Positions 44,907 through 53,866 of a DNA stretch of 64,000 bases are shown piece after piece (the stretch's first letter is position 1; every line of letters begins with the position of its first letter). Source of the DNA: Enhygromyxa salina (GTDB lineage Bacteria > Myxococcota_A > Polyangia > Nannocystales > Nannocystaceae); assembly GCF_000737335.2 (NCBI RefSeq), contig NZ_JMCC02000044.1, positions 1 to 64,000 on the forward strand, given 5' to 3'. Below the pieces are notes generated by a model. That model did not search any database and was not told the origin of the DNA. It saw nothing but the letters and a program-made list of their open reading frames with translations. The position numbers and the translations under genes were made by a program.

Positions 44907-45793
44907 CCACGGTCGTGTTCGCGAGCCCGCGCCGGTTGCCCAAGCCGCGCGAGCTCGACGGGCGCGTGGTCGTGCTGGACATCGCGTTCGCCTCGGAGGG
45001 GATCGGCAAGGGCTTCGGCAAGACCACCGGGAAGTTCATCGATGCCCTGGGCCCTCGGCTCGCGCGCTGGGTCGATCACCACGATCACCCGGCCCACGCC
45101 CGCTTCGCTGGTGACCCGCGCTTCGTGCTCGCCACCAAGGCGGAGCACGGCGCGTGCCCAGAGATGATCGACGAAGAGCTGGTCCGCGACACCGGGCCGG
45201 TCGACACGATCGTCGCCCACTTCGATCTCGACGGGCTCTACTCGGCCGCCAAGTGGCTGCTGGGGGGCCGTGAGCCGTACCCGGGCGCCGACGACGACGC
45301 GCGGGCTGTCGACACCCGGATCGGTCCGGTCAGCCCCGAGGGCGCGCGGATCGACAAGGCCCTGCGCGCGCACTACCGCGACGAGGTGCTCAAGCAGCGG
45401 ATCCTTCGCTACCTCGTGGAAGGTCGCAAGTCGGGGATCGAGCGCGACTCGATCGAGTCCGCGGCCGCCGACTACGATCGCATGGCCGATCGCGCCGCCG
45501 AGCTCGCTGATCTCTATGTGGTCGACCAAGACATCGCGCTGGTGAAGCTGCCGGGTGGCGCAGGCGAGTTCGACAAGACCGAGCTGCTGTTGATCGGTCA
45601 GCAGCGGGCCACCGTCGCCGTCGTCGTCGATGGCGGCAACGCGAGCATCGCCGCGCCCTTCGACAGCGGGCTGAATTTCGTCGAGCTGCTCGAGCTTGGC
45701 GGCGGGATGCCAACCCGCGTCAGCATCCCGGCCAAGCGCGTCGACGAGGCGCTGCGGCTGATTCAGGCTGCGCTGGGCGAGCGCGCGGGCTGA
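44903..45793 (+). CDS. DHH-superfamily phosphoesterase-like protein
   Basis: This 296-residue protein has RWVDHHDHP (Asp58-His59-His60, the DHH motif) and VAHFDLDGLYSAAKW (HxDxDG at 106-111), a second metal-site-like segment. DHH proteins are manganese-dependent phosphoesterases such as RecJ, NrnA or cyclic-di-AMP phosphodiesterases. The order of motifs is unusual: the DHH segment precedes the HFDxDG segment, as if circularly permuted, and a DHHA1 domain is not obvious. The C-terminal third has SIPAKRVDEALRLIQAA. Biochemical role open. It follows the TPR gene with a four-base overlap. Confidence 0.65.
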   Translation: MTTVVFASPRRLPKPRELDGRVVVLDIAFASEGIGKGFGKTTGKFIDALGPRLARWVDHHDHPAHARFAGDPRFVLATKAEHGACPEMIDEELVRDTGPVDTIVAHFDLDGLYSAAKWLLGGREPYPGADDDARAVDTRIGPVSPEGARIDKALRAHYRDEVLKQRILRYLVEGRKSGIERDSIESAAADYDRMADRAAELADLYVVDQDIALVKLPGGAGEFDKTELLLIGQQRATVAVVVDGGNASIAAPFDSGLNFVELLELGGGMPTRVSIPAKRVDEALRLIQAALGERAG

Positions 45794-45893
45794 GCGTCGA
45801 ACCTGGCAGGAACGGCCCCAGCCGCACCCTGGCGCGCGCGATTTGCCGGTTCGCCGCTCTCGCGGCGCCCCCACGCGGTGCTAGGGCCAAGAC

Positions 45894-46166
45894 ATGCTGA
45901 CGAGGCCCCTGCTACTCGCCCTCCTCGCTGCGTGCGGCGTCAACTCCAGCGGCGCGCCCGCCGGGCCGCCGCATGAGCAGCCCGAGAAGAAGCCGCCCGA
46001 TGACATCGAGAAGGACTACATCTTTTGCTGCCAGAGCGTCGACACCCAGACCAAGTCTGGCGATGGCTGCGTCACGATCGGTGAGAACCAGATCGACTCG
46101 TGCAGCACTGTGCTGGCCTGCGCGGATGGCTTTACCAAGCAGGACGGCACGGTGACCTGCACGTGA
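45894..46166 (+). CDS. Small cysteine-rich lipoprotein
   Basis: A 90-residue lipoprotein (MLTRPLLLALLAACG, lipobox at Cys14) with a Pro/Lys/Glu-rich linker and a C-terminal module holding six cysteines (FCCQS, GDGCVT, DSCSTVLAC, VTCT), probably disulfide-bonded on the outside of the inner membrane or on the cell surface. No family is recognised. It stands alone between the DHH gene and the esterase gene. Confidence 0.65.
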   Translation: MLTRPLLLALLAACGVNSSGAPAGPPHEQPEKKPPDDIEKDYIFCCQSVDTQTKSGDGCVTIGENQIDSCSTVLACADGFTKQDGTVTCT

Positions 46167-46290
46167 CACCAGGACATTCGGGTTTTGCAGGTTGGCGGCG
46201 CGCGTCCTCGCGAGTGCCCATTATCGCTCTCGTGCGCCCGTCTTGTTGTCGCTCGCGCCGAGCGATGGGTGTGTGTGGGACACTGCGAGG

Positions 46291-47421
46291 ATGCGACGGC
46301 TGTGGATCTTGGTCTCGATGGTGGCGGCGCTGGCTTGTGCCAAGCCGGATCGAAGCACCACGATGCACGGCGGCGACGCGTCCGAATCCAACGCGGACAC
46401 GGGAACGACGACCCACGCAGGCGAGACCGGGACCGAGACCGAGTCCGAGTCGCAGACCGGCGAGGCGACGACCGGTGACGGTGATGGCGATGGAGATGGC
46501 GACGGAGATGGCGACGGCGTCGTCGTCACGGTCGAGACGTTGTCGTATGGCGACGACGCCAGCCAAACACTGGACCTCTACACCCCCAAGCGATCGGCCC
46601 GGACCTCGCTACCCACGATCGTGCTCGCTCACGGTGGGCTCTGGCAGTCGGGGGACAAGAGCGCGCTGACCGGCTTGTGCACGGCGATCGTGACCCACTC
46701 GGCCGGGACCCAGGCCTGCGCCAGCATCAACTACCGTCTGAGCCAGGCGCTTGGCGGTGCGTGCTCGGGCACCGGCGTCGACGCGTACACCGAGCAGGTT
46801 CGTGATCTGGCCGCGGCTGTCACCGCGCTGCAAAATCAAGCCGATCAGCTGGGCCTCGACGCGGCGCAGATCGTCGTTGGGGGCCACAGCGCGGGCGGCC
46901 ACATGGCCCACGAGCTCAACCTGCGCTGGGCCGACTTCGAGGACGGCTGCGCGCGTCCTGGGGGCTGCCCGCCGGCGATCGCTGCGATCGGCTTCGAGGG
47001 CATCTACGACATCGCCGCGTGGGACAGCTACGACGCGAATTACTGGGCTGGCCAGTTCTCGTGTGCCACCCGCAAGGCCTTCGGCGCCCCGCCGAGCTCA
47101 CCCGACGCGTGCACCGATCCAGACTACGCGCTGCCGTGCTGGGACGTTGGTTCACCACGCTACTTGGCGGCCCACCTGGCCGATCTCGGCCTCGCGCCCG
47201 TCGGCGCAGCGTTGATCATCCACTCGCCGGGCGACGACTGGGTCGACGTGGCCGAGGCGACAAATTTTGGAGCCGAGCTCGCGGCGGCGGTCCCCGAGTT
47301 GAGCGTGATCACCTCGGTCGACGGGACCTGCGGAACCGGTCAACACAACGACGTGCTCGGCGACCCGGCGCTGGCGAGCTGCATCGTGAACTTCGTCGCC
47401 TCTGCGGGCGCGAGTATTTAG
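46291..47421 (+). CDS. Exported alpha/beta-hydrolase lipoprotein (esterase/lipase type)
   Basis: A 376-residue predicted lipoprotein (MRRLWILVSMVAALAC) with a Ser/Thr/Glu-rich and GDGDGD linker to about residue 78, then an alpha/beta-hydrolase: IVLAHGGLWQSGDKS (HGG oxyanion loop), VGGHSAGGHMAHEL with the nucleophile Ser200, and HSPGDDWVD plus GQHNDV near the C-terminus for the acid and His of the triad. The HGGLW motif and GHSAGG suggest the hormone-sensitive-lipase or carboxylesterase (BD-FAE-like) branch. Substrate unknown. The GDGDGD linker is typical of Nannocystineae surface lipoproteins. Confidence 0.8.
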   Translation: MRRLWILVSMVAALACAKPDRSTTMHGGDASESNADTGTTTHAGETGTETESESQTGEATTGDGDGDGDGDGDGDGVVVTVETLSYGDDASQTLDLYTPKRSARTSLPTIVLAHGGLWQSGDKSALTGLCTAIVTHSAGTQACASINYRLSQALGGACSGTGVDAYTEQVRDLAAAVTALQNQADQLGLDAAQIVVGGHSAGGHMAHELNLRWADFEDGCARPGGCPPAIAAIGFEGIYDIAAWDSYDANYWAGQFSCATRKAFGAPPSSPDACTDPDYALPCWDVGSPRYLAAHLADLGLAPVGAALIIHSPGDDWVDVAEATNFGAELAAAVPELSVITSVDGTCGTGQHNDVLGDPALASCIVNFVASAGASI

Positions 47422-47713
47422 CCGCGAAGGCAAGCGACGCGGGCCATGGATGTCCGATGATGCCTCTGCCCGCCACCGCTCTGCGCATGGAGTTCGACAA
47501 GACCCCCCGAAAGTTGCCGCGGTTGTCGTAGCGGTCGGCTTCGACGCTCTCGAGGCAGCCGAGGAAGGTCCGCTGGGCCAGGTCGGCCGCGCCGTCGCTG
47601 ACCTTGTTGCGAAAGAACCGATCCACGGCGTCGTAGTGGCGCTCGAACAGCTCTTGGCCAGACCGCCGATCACCCGCCCGCCAGGCTTCGAGGAGATCGT
47701 CGTCGCTGAACAT
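47309..47713 (-). pseudogene. Truncated ECF sigma factor
   Basis: From the ATG at 47713 the minus-strand frame encodes MFSDDDLLEAWRAGDRRSGQ, ELFERHYDAVDRFFRNKVSD and LAQRTFLGCLESVE, a sigma-70 region 2 of the myxobacterial ECF type. Similarity stops around 47440 with GNFRGVLSNSM; the remaining codons to 47309 lie antisense to the end of the esterase gene and do not look like sigma region 2.4 or region 4. A working ECF sigma factor needs region 4, so this is probably a remnant, cut when the esterase gene came to lie beside it. It starts 43 bp after the large TPR/HEAT gene stop. Confidence 0.65.
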
Positions 47714-47756
47714 CACCGGAGTATAAGCGCGAGCGCGGGCTTGGCTCGCGGCTCGC

Positions 47757-50700
47757 TCACAGCAGTCGTCGCGCGCACTGGCGCACACCCCAGTGGGGGG
47801 AGCCGAGCAGCTTGTTGGCCCACGCGCGGGCCTGCTCGGGTTCGTGCACGCCCAGCCACTCGAGCGCGTCGACGCTCAGCCGATCCGGGATGCCGGCAGG
47901 GTCGAGGCAGCGATCCAACAGCTCGGCGAGGTGCTTGGGCAGCAGCTTGGCGAGCACCGTGAACGTGGCGGACTGGGCACCCACGACGAACTTGCTGGGG
48001 ATCTGATCGCGCAGCTGCTGCTCGATGAACGCGGCCCACGCTTGTTCGCGCGTCCATACATCGCGCAGGTACGCGGCCAGGCCGTCGATCCACGCGCGTG
48101 GGGCCGGGTGCGCGCCAGCGACGTTGGCACACAGCACGGTCCACAGTCGGTCCGACAGCTCCGGGCTGCGCTCGCGCAGGGCGGCGTCGAGCAGGGCGAA
48201 GTCGGCTTCGTGCAGCACGCAAAACCACGCCTCGAACGCGGCCTCCCGCGTGGGCGAGGCGTAGCCCAGCGCGGCCTCGAGCTCGGCGCGGGCGAGGGCG
48301 TCACCCCAGCGGGCCAGGCCGGCCTTGGCCTCGTAGCAGGCCCGTGGATCGGTCGCGCCTTGGGCTCCGTGCACGGCGTCCCGATCGAGCTTGGGATCCC
48401 CGTGGCGCAGCAACAAGCTGGCGAAGCCAAGCGGGGGGTCCAAGCCAAACGCGTCATGAAAAGATCGCAGGTGGGGCAGCAGGCGAGGATCGTCGAGCTC
48501 GATCAACGTGGGCGTCAGCGCGGCCGCGATGATCTTCATGAGCGAGGGTGACTCGCTGGCCTGCAACAGCGGCTCGATCAGCGCGTAGTCGTTGGCGCTG
48601 GCCAGGGTCCGAAGCAGCTGGCGGATCTGCTTGGTGCTCTGCTTGGTGGGCTCGGACGTGTCGGGGGTCCCGAGCTCGAGGATCCGCGCGGCGACGATCT
48701 GGGCGCCCGCGACCCGCTCGGCGAGCGACTCTCCCCCACGAAGCAACGCCCGCGCCGCCGCCCAGACCACGCTTGGATCGTCATCGAGCAGGTGTTCGCG
48801 CAGGCGTGGATGCGCCGCCGTGATCGGCCACAGCTCCAAGTGTTCGACCGCCGCGCTGCGCATGCGTGGGTGCGGGTGGCGGTGGCCTGCCAAGATCGGC
48901 TCGAGGGCGGTCGCGGGCAGGGCCAGCTTGGCGACGCGGGTGCACTGCAGCGCCTCGAACACCACGTCGGCGTGGGGGTGGTCGAGCAGCGGCAACAGGG
49001 CGGGCACGTGGGCGTGCAGGTGCGGGTTGTCGTGCAGCCAGCGAACGGTGCCCAGCACGATCGCCGGCTCGTCGGCGAGCAGCCGGGCGAGGATCTCGGC
49101 GAAGTTCGTGGCCTCGGCGAGGTGGTGCAGCCCGTACTTCGACTGCACGATCTCGCTGCGGTTGGTCATCGCGCCGAGCTCGAGCCAGCGCTCGAGCTGC
49201 GTGGTCGCGGGCGAGGGGTCCGACGCCAAAGCGGCATCGGCATCGCTGCCCGCGCCCACCTTCGTCCACGGGTTGCAGCCGTACAGGTGCAGCAGGCCGT
49301 CGCGCTCGCGCCAGGGCACCTGCGCCGCGGGCCGGGCCACCAGCTGGTGCAGCAGCTTCGAGAACCGGGCAGGGGCCACGCGGTAGAGCAGGTCCGACAG
49401 CCGCGAGCGGATCTCGGGTGCGCTGACGAAGCGGCGCTCGAGCGTGAGAAATTCGGCCTCGCCGATCCGCTCGGGCGCGCGCTCGAGAGCTCCGAGCGCG
49501 CGCAGAAACTCGGCGGTGTCACGCGCGAGCGCGTCGGGGATCTCGTGCTTGGGCCCGGCTCGAGGGGCCGTGTTGGGCAAGATCCGGGCGAGCTCGCTGC
49601 GCTGGCGCAGCCCGGGGTGCAGCAGCGCCCGCTGCTCGTGGACGTAGCGCAGCTGAATCCCAAAATTAGGGCCCAGGTCGAACTCGGCGAGCGGTCGGCG
49701 GTAGTCATCGGCGACGCGCGCGGGCGCGCGGCTGTCGATCTCGGGCGGCAGATCGTCGATCAACCCCAGCCGGCCAAAACCGATCCGCGCCTCACCCAAG
49801 CGCCACCACGGCAGGCACACGCGCTCGCCTGCGGCCAGGCCCAAGATCGGAGGCAGGGGATCGGTGTGGGCGCTGTAGTTCAGCGCCCCGAACGCGAACA
49901 TGTTGCCCCGCTCCGCGCAGCGCAGCGCCCAGCCCCCGTGCGCGGCCTGGCCCCAGCCCGGCTCGACGAACGACGCGACCGCCAGGGTCTGGGCGGGATC
50001 CGGGTAGGCGCTCGCGCTGGGGGTGTTGAGCGTTGGGTCTGGCAGCTCGATCGCGTCGATCTCCAGGGCTTCAGCCAGCAGCAGCGCGAGCACGCGCGCC
50101 GCCGGATCGACGGCCGCGACCGCCGACCAGCACCAGTCAAAGGTCCGCGCAAACCCCAACAGCCGGGCACAGGTGGCGACCACGTCGTAGTTCGAGCACA
50201 GGTAGGTCGAGTACCAAGGGATCGTCAGCCCGTCGTCGTGCCCGGTCCCCAGCAGCACCACCTGGTAGTTCGTGAGCAGCAGCTCGCGCATGCTCGCGAG
50301 CGCCGGCCGTGGCTCAGCTCGCGCCTGCTGCCAGCTCACGCAGGCGTCGTGCAGCGTGTCGAGCTCGGCGTCGCCCGCGAAGCCTCCGCTCAACGCCTGC
50401 TCGAGCAGCGCCTGCAACCGCGGATAGGCCCGGATGTCACGCAGCACCCGCGCGAGGTAGGCCAGCGGCAGTCGTTGATCCGGCCACCGCGATCGCAGCG
50501 GCGCGAGCAGGCGCTCGGCGGCGGCGAACTGCCCGGTCTCGATCTGCGCGTGGACCAGGGCCAGCTGCAAGCCAGGATCGTCAGGGTGATGCCCAAGCGC
50601 CTCGACGAGCACGCGCCCGGCCTCGATCAACTTGCCGCGCTGCTCGAGGCACTCTGCCCACTGCTCCCAGCTCGCGCGATCGCTGGGGTCGAGGCGCAGC

Positions 50701-50804
50701 CCCGCGGCGAAGGCCTCGCTCGCGGCAGCATAGTCGCGCCGCGCGAGTCGAGATCGTGCGTCCCGGAGCCGCTCGTGAGCCTTTCGCCGGCGAAATTCGG
50801 ACAC
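47757..50804 (-). CDS. Large TPR/HEAT-repeat protein of unknown function
   Basis: The 1015-residue protein begins MSEFRRRKAHERLRDARSRL and has N-terminal TPR repeats (about residues 10-150), a long middle region with Trp/Cys-rich segments (TNYQVVLLGTGHDDGLTIPW, STYLCSNYDVVAT) and a C-terminal array of HEAT-like repeats (about 560-1010; ALQCTRVAKLALPATALEPI and similar). There is no signal peptide. No whole-protein family is recognised. HEAT and TPR arrays build protein-binding scaffolds, so a large scaffold is inferred. The neighbouring truncated ECF sigma gene on the same strand could once have been part of the same unit. Confidence 0.7.
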   Translation of the reverse strand: MSEFRRRKAHERLRDARSRLARRDYAAASEAFAAGLRLDPSDRASWEQWAECLEQRGKLIEAGRVLVEALGHHPDDPGLQLALVHAQIETGQFAAAERLLAPLRSRWPDQRLPLAYLARVLRDIRAYPRLQALLEQALSGGFAGDAELDTLHDACVSWQQARAEPRPALASMRELLLTNYQVVLLGTGHDDGLTIPWYSTYLCSNYDVVATCARLLGFARTFDWCWSAVAAVDPAARVLALLLAEALEIDAIELPDPTLNTPSASAYPDPAQTLAVASFVEPGWGQAAHGGWALRCAERGNMFAFGALNYSAHTDPLPPILGLAAGERVCLPWWRLGEARIGFGRLGLIDDLPPEIDSRAPARVADDYRRPLAEFDLGPNFGIQLRYVHEQRALLHPGLRQRSELARILPNTAPRAGPKHEIPDALARDTAEFLRALGALERAPERIGEAEFLTLERRFVSAPEIRSRLSDLLYRVAPARFSKLLHQLVARPAAQVPWRERDGLLHLYGCNPWTKVGAGSDADAALASDPSPATTQLERWLELGAMTNRSEIVQSKYGLHHLAEATNFAEILARLLADEPAIVLGTVRWLHDNPHLHAHVPALLPLLDHPHADVVFEALQCTRVAKLALPATALEPILAGHRHPHPRMRSAAVEHLELWPITAAHPRLREHLLDDDPSVVWAAARALLRGGESLAERVAGAQIVAARILELGTPDTSEPTKQSTKQIRQLLRTLASANDYALIEPLLQASESPSLMKIIAAALTPTLIELDDPRLLPHLRSFHDAFGLDPPLGFASLLLRHGDPKLDRDAVHGAQGATDPRACYEAKAGLARWGDALARAELEAALGYASPTREAAFEAWFCVLHEADFALLDAALRERSPELSDRLWTVLCANVAGAHPAPRAWIDGLAAYLRDVWTREQAWAAFIEQQLRDQIPSKFVVGAQSATFTVLAKLLPKHLAELLDRCLDPAGIPDRLSVDALEWLGVHEPEQARAWANKLLGSPHWGVRQCARRLL

Positions 50805-50970
50805 TCATGGCGATGGTAGGTCGTCTGTGGCTGCCTGTCCCGCGACGCCGAAGGAGCCGGTTGCGCAGGCGCGGGAATCACACCAACATGCGGCGTCTGC
50901 CTGATCGGGCATTCGAGTGCCAGCACCGTGCACGCCCCCCGATCACCACACCACCCCCCGGAACACCATC

Positions 50971-51978
50971 ATGTACGCAATCAAGCGATCCCTCTCCGTC
51001 GCCCTGGCCCTGCCGCTGCTCCTCTCGATCTCTGCCTGTGGAAAGACCGAGCCCGACAAGCCGGCCGAAGAGGTCAAGCCCAAGATCGAGAAGCTCGAGC
51101 CGGCCACGCTGTTCACCGGCGACAAGGTCACGCTGCCGGCCCCCTTCGGCGCGCTGAAGCTCGGCATGACCCAGGCCGAGGCCAAGGCCGCGATGGCCGA
51201 TCTGCCCGAGGACGGCACGATCAAGACCGAGTCCTACCCCGACATCTGGTTCAACACCGACTTCGACGACGAGACCACCAAGCTCAGCCGCGTCTACTTC
51301 AACCTGGCCAAGGCCGACGCGATCAAGTTCGCCACCGAGAAGTGGGGCGCGCCGCAAGAGGGCACCGATCTCGACGCCAAGGTCCAGTGGTGGTTCAACC
51401 CCGCCGACAACCTGCGCGTGTCGATCTCCGACTCGTTCACCGAGGGCGAGGCCCACGTCGAGTTCACCTACTACTGGCCGGTCACCCAGCTGATCGGTGA
51501 AGGCAAGGAGCTCGCGTTCGAGAAGGACGCGCCGCTGCTTGGCCTGACGCCCGCCGATCTCGACGCCAAGTACCCCAAGTGGGTCAAGAAGGAGTCGGCC
51601 GAGGACGCCGCCAAGAGCCAAGAAGACATCGCCAAGCTCGCGGGCGAAGACGCCAAGGCGCTGATGGGCAAGCCAACCGCCAGCATCGATCTCGAGTACC
51701 CCCCGACCGAGTGGGGCAAGTATTGGACGAGCGTGCACCTGAGCTGGACCGACGAGGGCAAGCTCGAGCGGTTCTGGTTTGGCATCGACTTCGAGCCGCA
51801 TCCGGCCGCCAAGGACGAGATCTTCGCGCTGTTCAAGAAGAAGTGGGGCGAGCCCAAGGAGATCGAGGAGTACGGCGACAAGATCTTCGTGTTCTCCGAG
51901 GATCCCCGGATCGAGGTCGAGGAAGACACGATCTCCAACAAGTGGGACGTGACCGTCGAGGTCCCCGAGACCGAATAG
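50971..51978 (+). CDS. Lipoprotein with two related domains
   Basis: A 335-residue lipoprotein (MYAIKRSLSVALALPLLLSI then SACG). After a Lys/Glu/Pro linker come two halves that resemble each other: PFGALKLGMTQAEAKAAM ... KLSRVYFNL ... FATEKWGAPQE (about residues 50-130) and PLLGLTPADLDAKYPKW ... KLERFWFGIDF ... FKKKWGEPKE (about 190-310). The pattern of a short GMTxxE helix, a beta sheet and a KWGxP helix recalls BamE/SmpA-like or similar small envelope folds, but the match is weak. It stands alone; a 880-bp gene-free stretch follows. Confidence 0.75.
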   Translation: MYAIKRSLSVALALPLLLSISACGKTEPDKPAEEVKPKIEKLEPATLFTGDKVTLPAPFGALKLGMTQAEAKAAMADLPEDGTIKTESYPDIWFNTDFDDETTKLSRVYFNLAKADAIKFATEKWGAPQEGTDLDAKVQWWFNPADNLRVSISDSFTEGEAHVEFTYYWPVTQLIGEGKELAFEKDAPLLGLTPADLDAKYPKWVKKESAEDAAKSQEDIAKLAGEDAKALMGKPTASIDLEYPPTEWGKYWTSVHLSWTDEGKLERFWFGIDFEPHPAAKDEIFALFKKKWGEPKEIEEYGDKIFVFSEDPRIEVEEDTISNKWDVTVEVPETE

Positions 51979-52857
51979 GCAGGTGCTCGGCCCGATCGCC
52001 CAGGTGGGCCCGCGCGCGCGGGTCAGCCTGGGCGACTCGTTTGGTTCTCCGGTTGAAGCGCAGCGCGTGGCAGTGGAGACGTAGGGACGGATCGTGCCAA
52101 TGCATGGGTCCTCGATCGGAGCCGGTCGACCAGTCCCCGAGCCGCCCTCGAGCCTCGTGGCGGGCCACTCGACCAGCACGCGCGGACCCCTAGAGCCTCG
52201 CAGCGAGCAGGTCGACCACCCCTCCAGCCCCCCAGGACCCGACGCGGGAGCGACGCGACCCCCCGAAGATCACCCCCAACCCAACGCGGGAGCGACGCGA
52301 CCCCCCGAAGATCACCCCCAACCCAACGCGGGACCAACGCGACCCCCCCCGAGAGCGCCCCTAGCCCAGCGCTAAAGCCGCTCGACCACCGGCAAGACTG
52401 CCCTCGCTGCGGTGATCGAGCAGGTCGACCACGTCGAATTCCGCCCCCCGCCCGTCGTCGACCGCACCCGACCCGGCTGACTCGCGCTCGCCAGCCGCCC
52501 GACGAGTGACTCGACCATGCCGTTTTTTGCCCCGCACCCGCCCTCTGTGTCGAGCGACCACCGCGAAACTCGCCCACGCTCCGGCCGGCGAGCGAGTCGA
52601 CAATGCCGACATCTGCCCCGCACGCTCCGAGCACGCTGATCGCCAAGCGATCGAGCTGCGCGTGTCCCGTTTCGACCCAGGTCGTCTCGCGTTTGTCATC
52701 ATGGGGCCCCCCGATGGCGAACACTTGGGTCGCCATGTCGCAGGGCTTGGGGCTGCAGGACACGCACACCAGGCCCTCGGCGGCGCAGACTCAGCAACAC
52801 GGATCACGCGCTCATGCGAAACCCGTGTGATGTTCGCCCTTCGCCAGCTGTGAGCGC
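51979..52857 (+). other. 880-bp stretch without a confident gene
   Basis: No frame shows a recognised protein; the longest minus-strand frame (52023-52769) has no family motif and reads through a tandem repeat. C-rich runs dominate 52220-52360, where a 42-bp tandem repeat lies. The part from 52600 to 52830 has cysteine-containing frames on both strands and may be the remains of a gene. Nothing else is seen. Confidence 0.5.
52242..52350 (+). repeat. 42-bp tandem repeat, 2.6 copies
   Basis: Units starting ACGCGGGAGCGACGCGACCC repeat with period 42 at 52242, 52284 and 52326, the last one partial. The first two copies are identical; the third differs in a few bases. The period is a multiple of three, so it could be a piece of a former coding repeat. 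Confidence 0.85.
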
Positions 52858-53823
52858 TCAGCCCCGCAAGCTGGCGAAGCCGATCCGCCCGTAGTCCGCC
52901 AGCGCCTGCATCCGCTGGATCAGCTCCGCCTGACCTTCTGCGTGGTACGAGCTGCGGACCAGTGGCCCCGACTCCACGTGCGCGATGCCCCGCGCCCGCG
53001 CAAACGTGGCGAGCTCGGCGAATTCGTCTGGGTGCACGTAGCGGCTGATCTGCAGGTGCTTCTTGCTGGGCTGCAGGTACTGCCCGAGCGTCAGGATCGT
53101 CAGGCCCAGCTCGCCGAGCTCGGTGATGACCTCGCGAACTTCATCCAGCGTCTCGCCTAGCCCCAGCATCAAGCCGGTCTTGGTCAGGGCCCCGCGCCCG
53201 CGGGCGTGGCGGAGCACCGCGTAGCTGCGATCGTAGCGGGCCTGGACCCGGACCTCGCGGCTGAGCCGGGGCACGGTCTCGAGGTTGTGGGCGAACACGT
53301 CGGGCGCCGCGTCGAGCACGGTGTCGACGTCGGCGAGGGCGCCCTTGAAGTCGGGGACCAGCACCTCGATCGTCATGTCCGGCGCGCGGCGGTGGCAGGC
53401 CTCGAGCGTCGCCGCCCAGATCCTCGCGCCGCCGTCTCGCAGGTCATCGCGGTCGACCGAGGTGATCACCGTGTGGTTGAGATCGAGCTCGGCGAGGATC
53501 GTGGCCACGCGCTCGGGCTCGCCCTCGTCGACGGCCAGCGGGCGGCCGGTGGCGACATCACAAAACCGGCACGATCGCGTGCAGATGTCGCCGAGGATCA
53601 TGATCGTCAGCGCCTTGTTGTTCCAGCACTCGCCAATGTTTGGGCAGCCGGCGCTCTGGCAGACCGTGTGCAATTCGAGCTCGCCCACGCGCCGCCGCAG
53701 CTGCGTGTAGGCCTCGCCCGCGGGCATCGGGACCTTGAGCCAGGGCGGGTGCCGACGCCGCGGCGACGCGGGGGCGGCGGGCTCCTCGGGCGCATCACGG
53801 ACGATCGGCAGGTGGGTGGCCAC
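52858..53823 (-). CDS. lipA: Lipoyl synthase
   Basis: LipA inserts two sulfurs into protein-bound octanoate, giving lipoyl groups for 2-oxoacid dehydrogenases. The 321-residue protein has the auxiliary-cluster cysteines in VCQSAGCPNIGECW, the radical-SAM motif CTRSCRFC, and the C-terminal RSSYHAE segment with the serine that ligates the auxiliary cluster. An N-terminal Pro/Arg extension of about 35 residues is present. The lipB partner is not in the window. The DnaJ-like gene follows, after a 43-bp gap on the higher-coordinate side. Confidence 0.97.
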   Translation of the reverse strand: MATHLPIVRDAPEEPAAPASPRRRHPPWLKVPMPAGEAYTQLRRRVGELELHTVCQSAGCPNIGECWNNKALTIMILGDICTRSCRFCDVATGRPLAVDEGEPERVATILAELDLNHTVITSVDRDDLRDGGARIWAATLEACHRRAPDMTIEVLVPDFKGALADVDTVLDAAPDVFAHNLETVPRLSREVRVQARYDRSYAVLRHARGRGALTKTGLMLGLGETLDEVREVITELGELGLTILTLGQYLQPSKKHLQISRYVHPDEFAELATFARARGIAHVESGPLVRSSYHAEGQAELIQRMQALADYGRIGFASLRG

Positions 53824-53866
53824 GGTCGTACTTAGCAGGTGTGTGGGCCCAAGACAGCGCGCGGGG

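Noticed and set aside
52023..52769. A 248-codon minus-strand frame in the 880-bp gap
   Set aside because: It contains the 42-bp tandem repeat and no recognised motif; kept only as a possible gene remnant.
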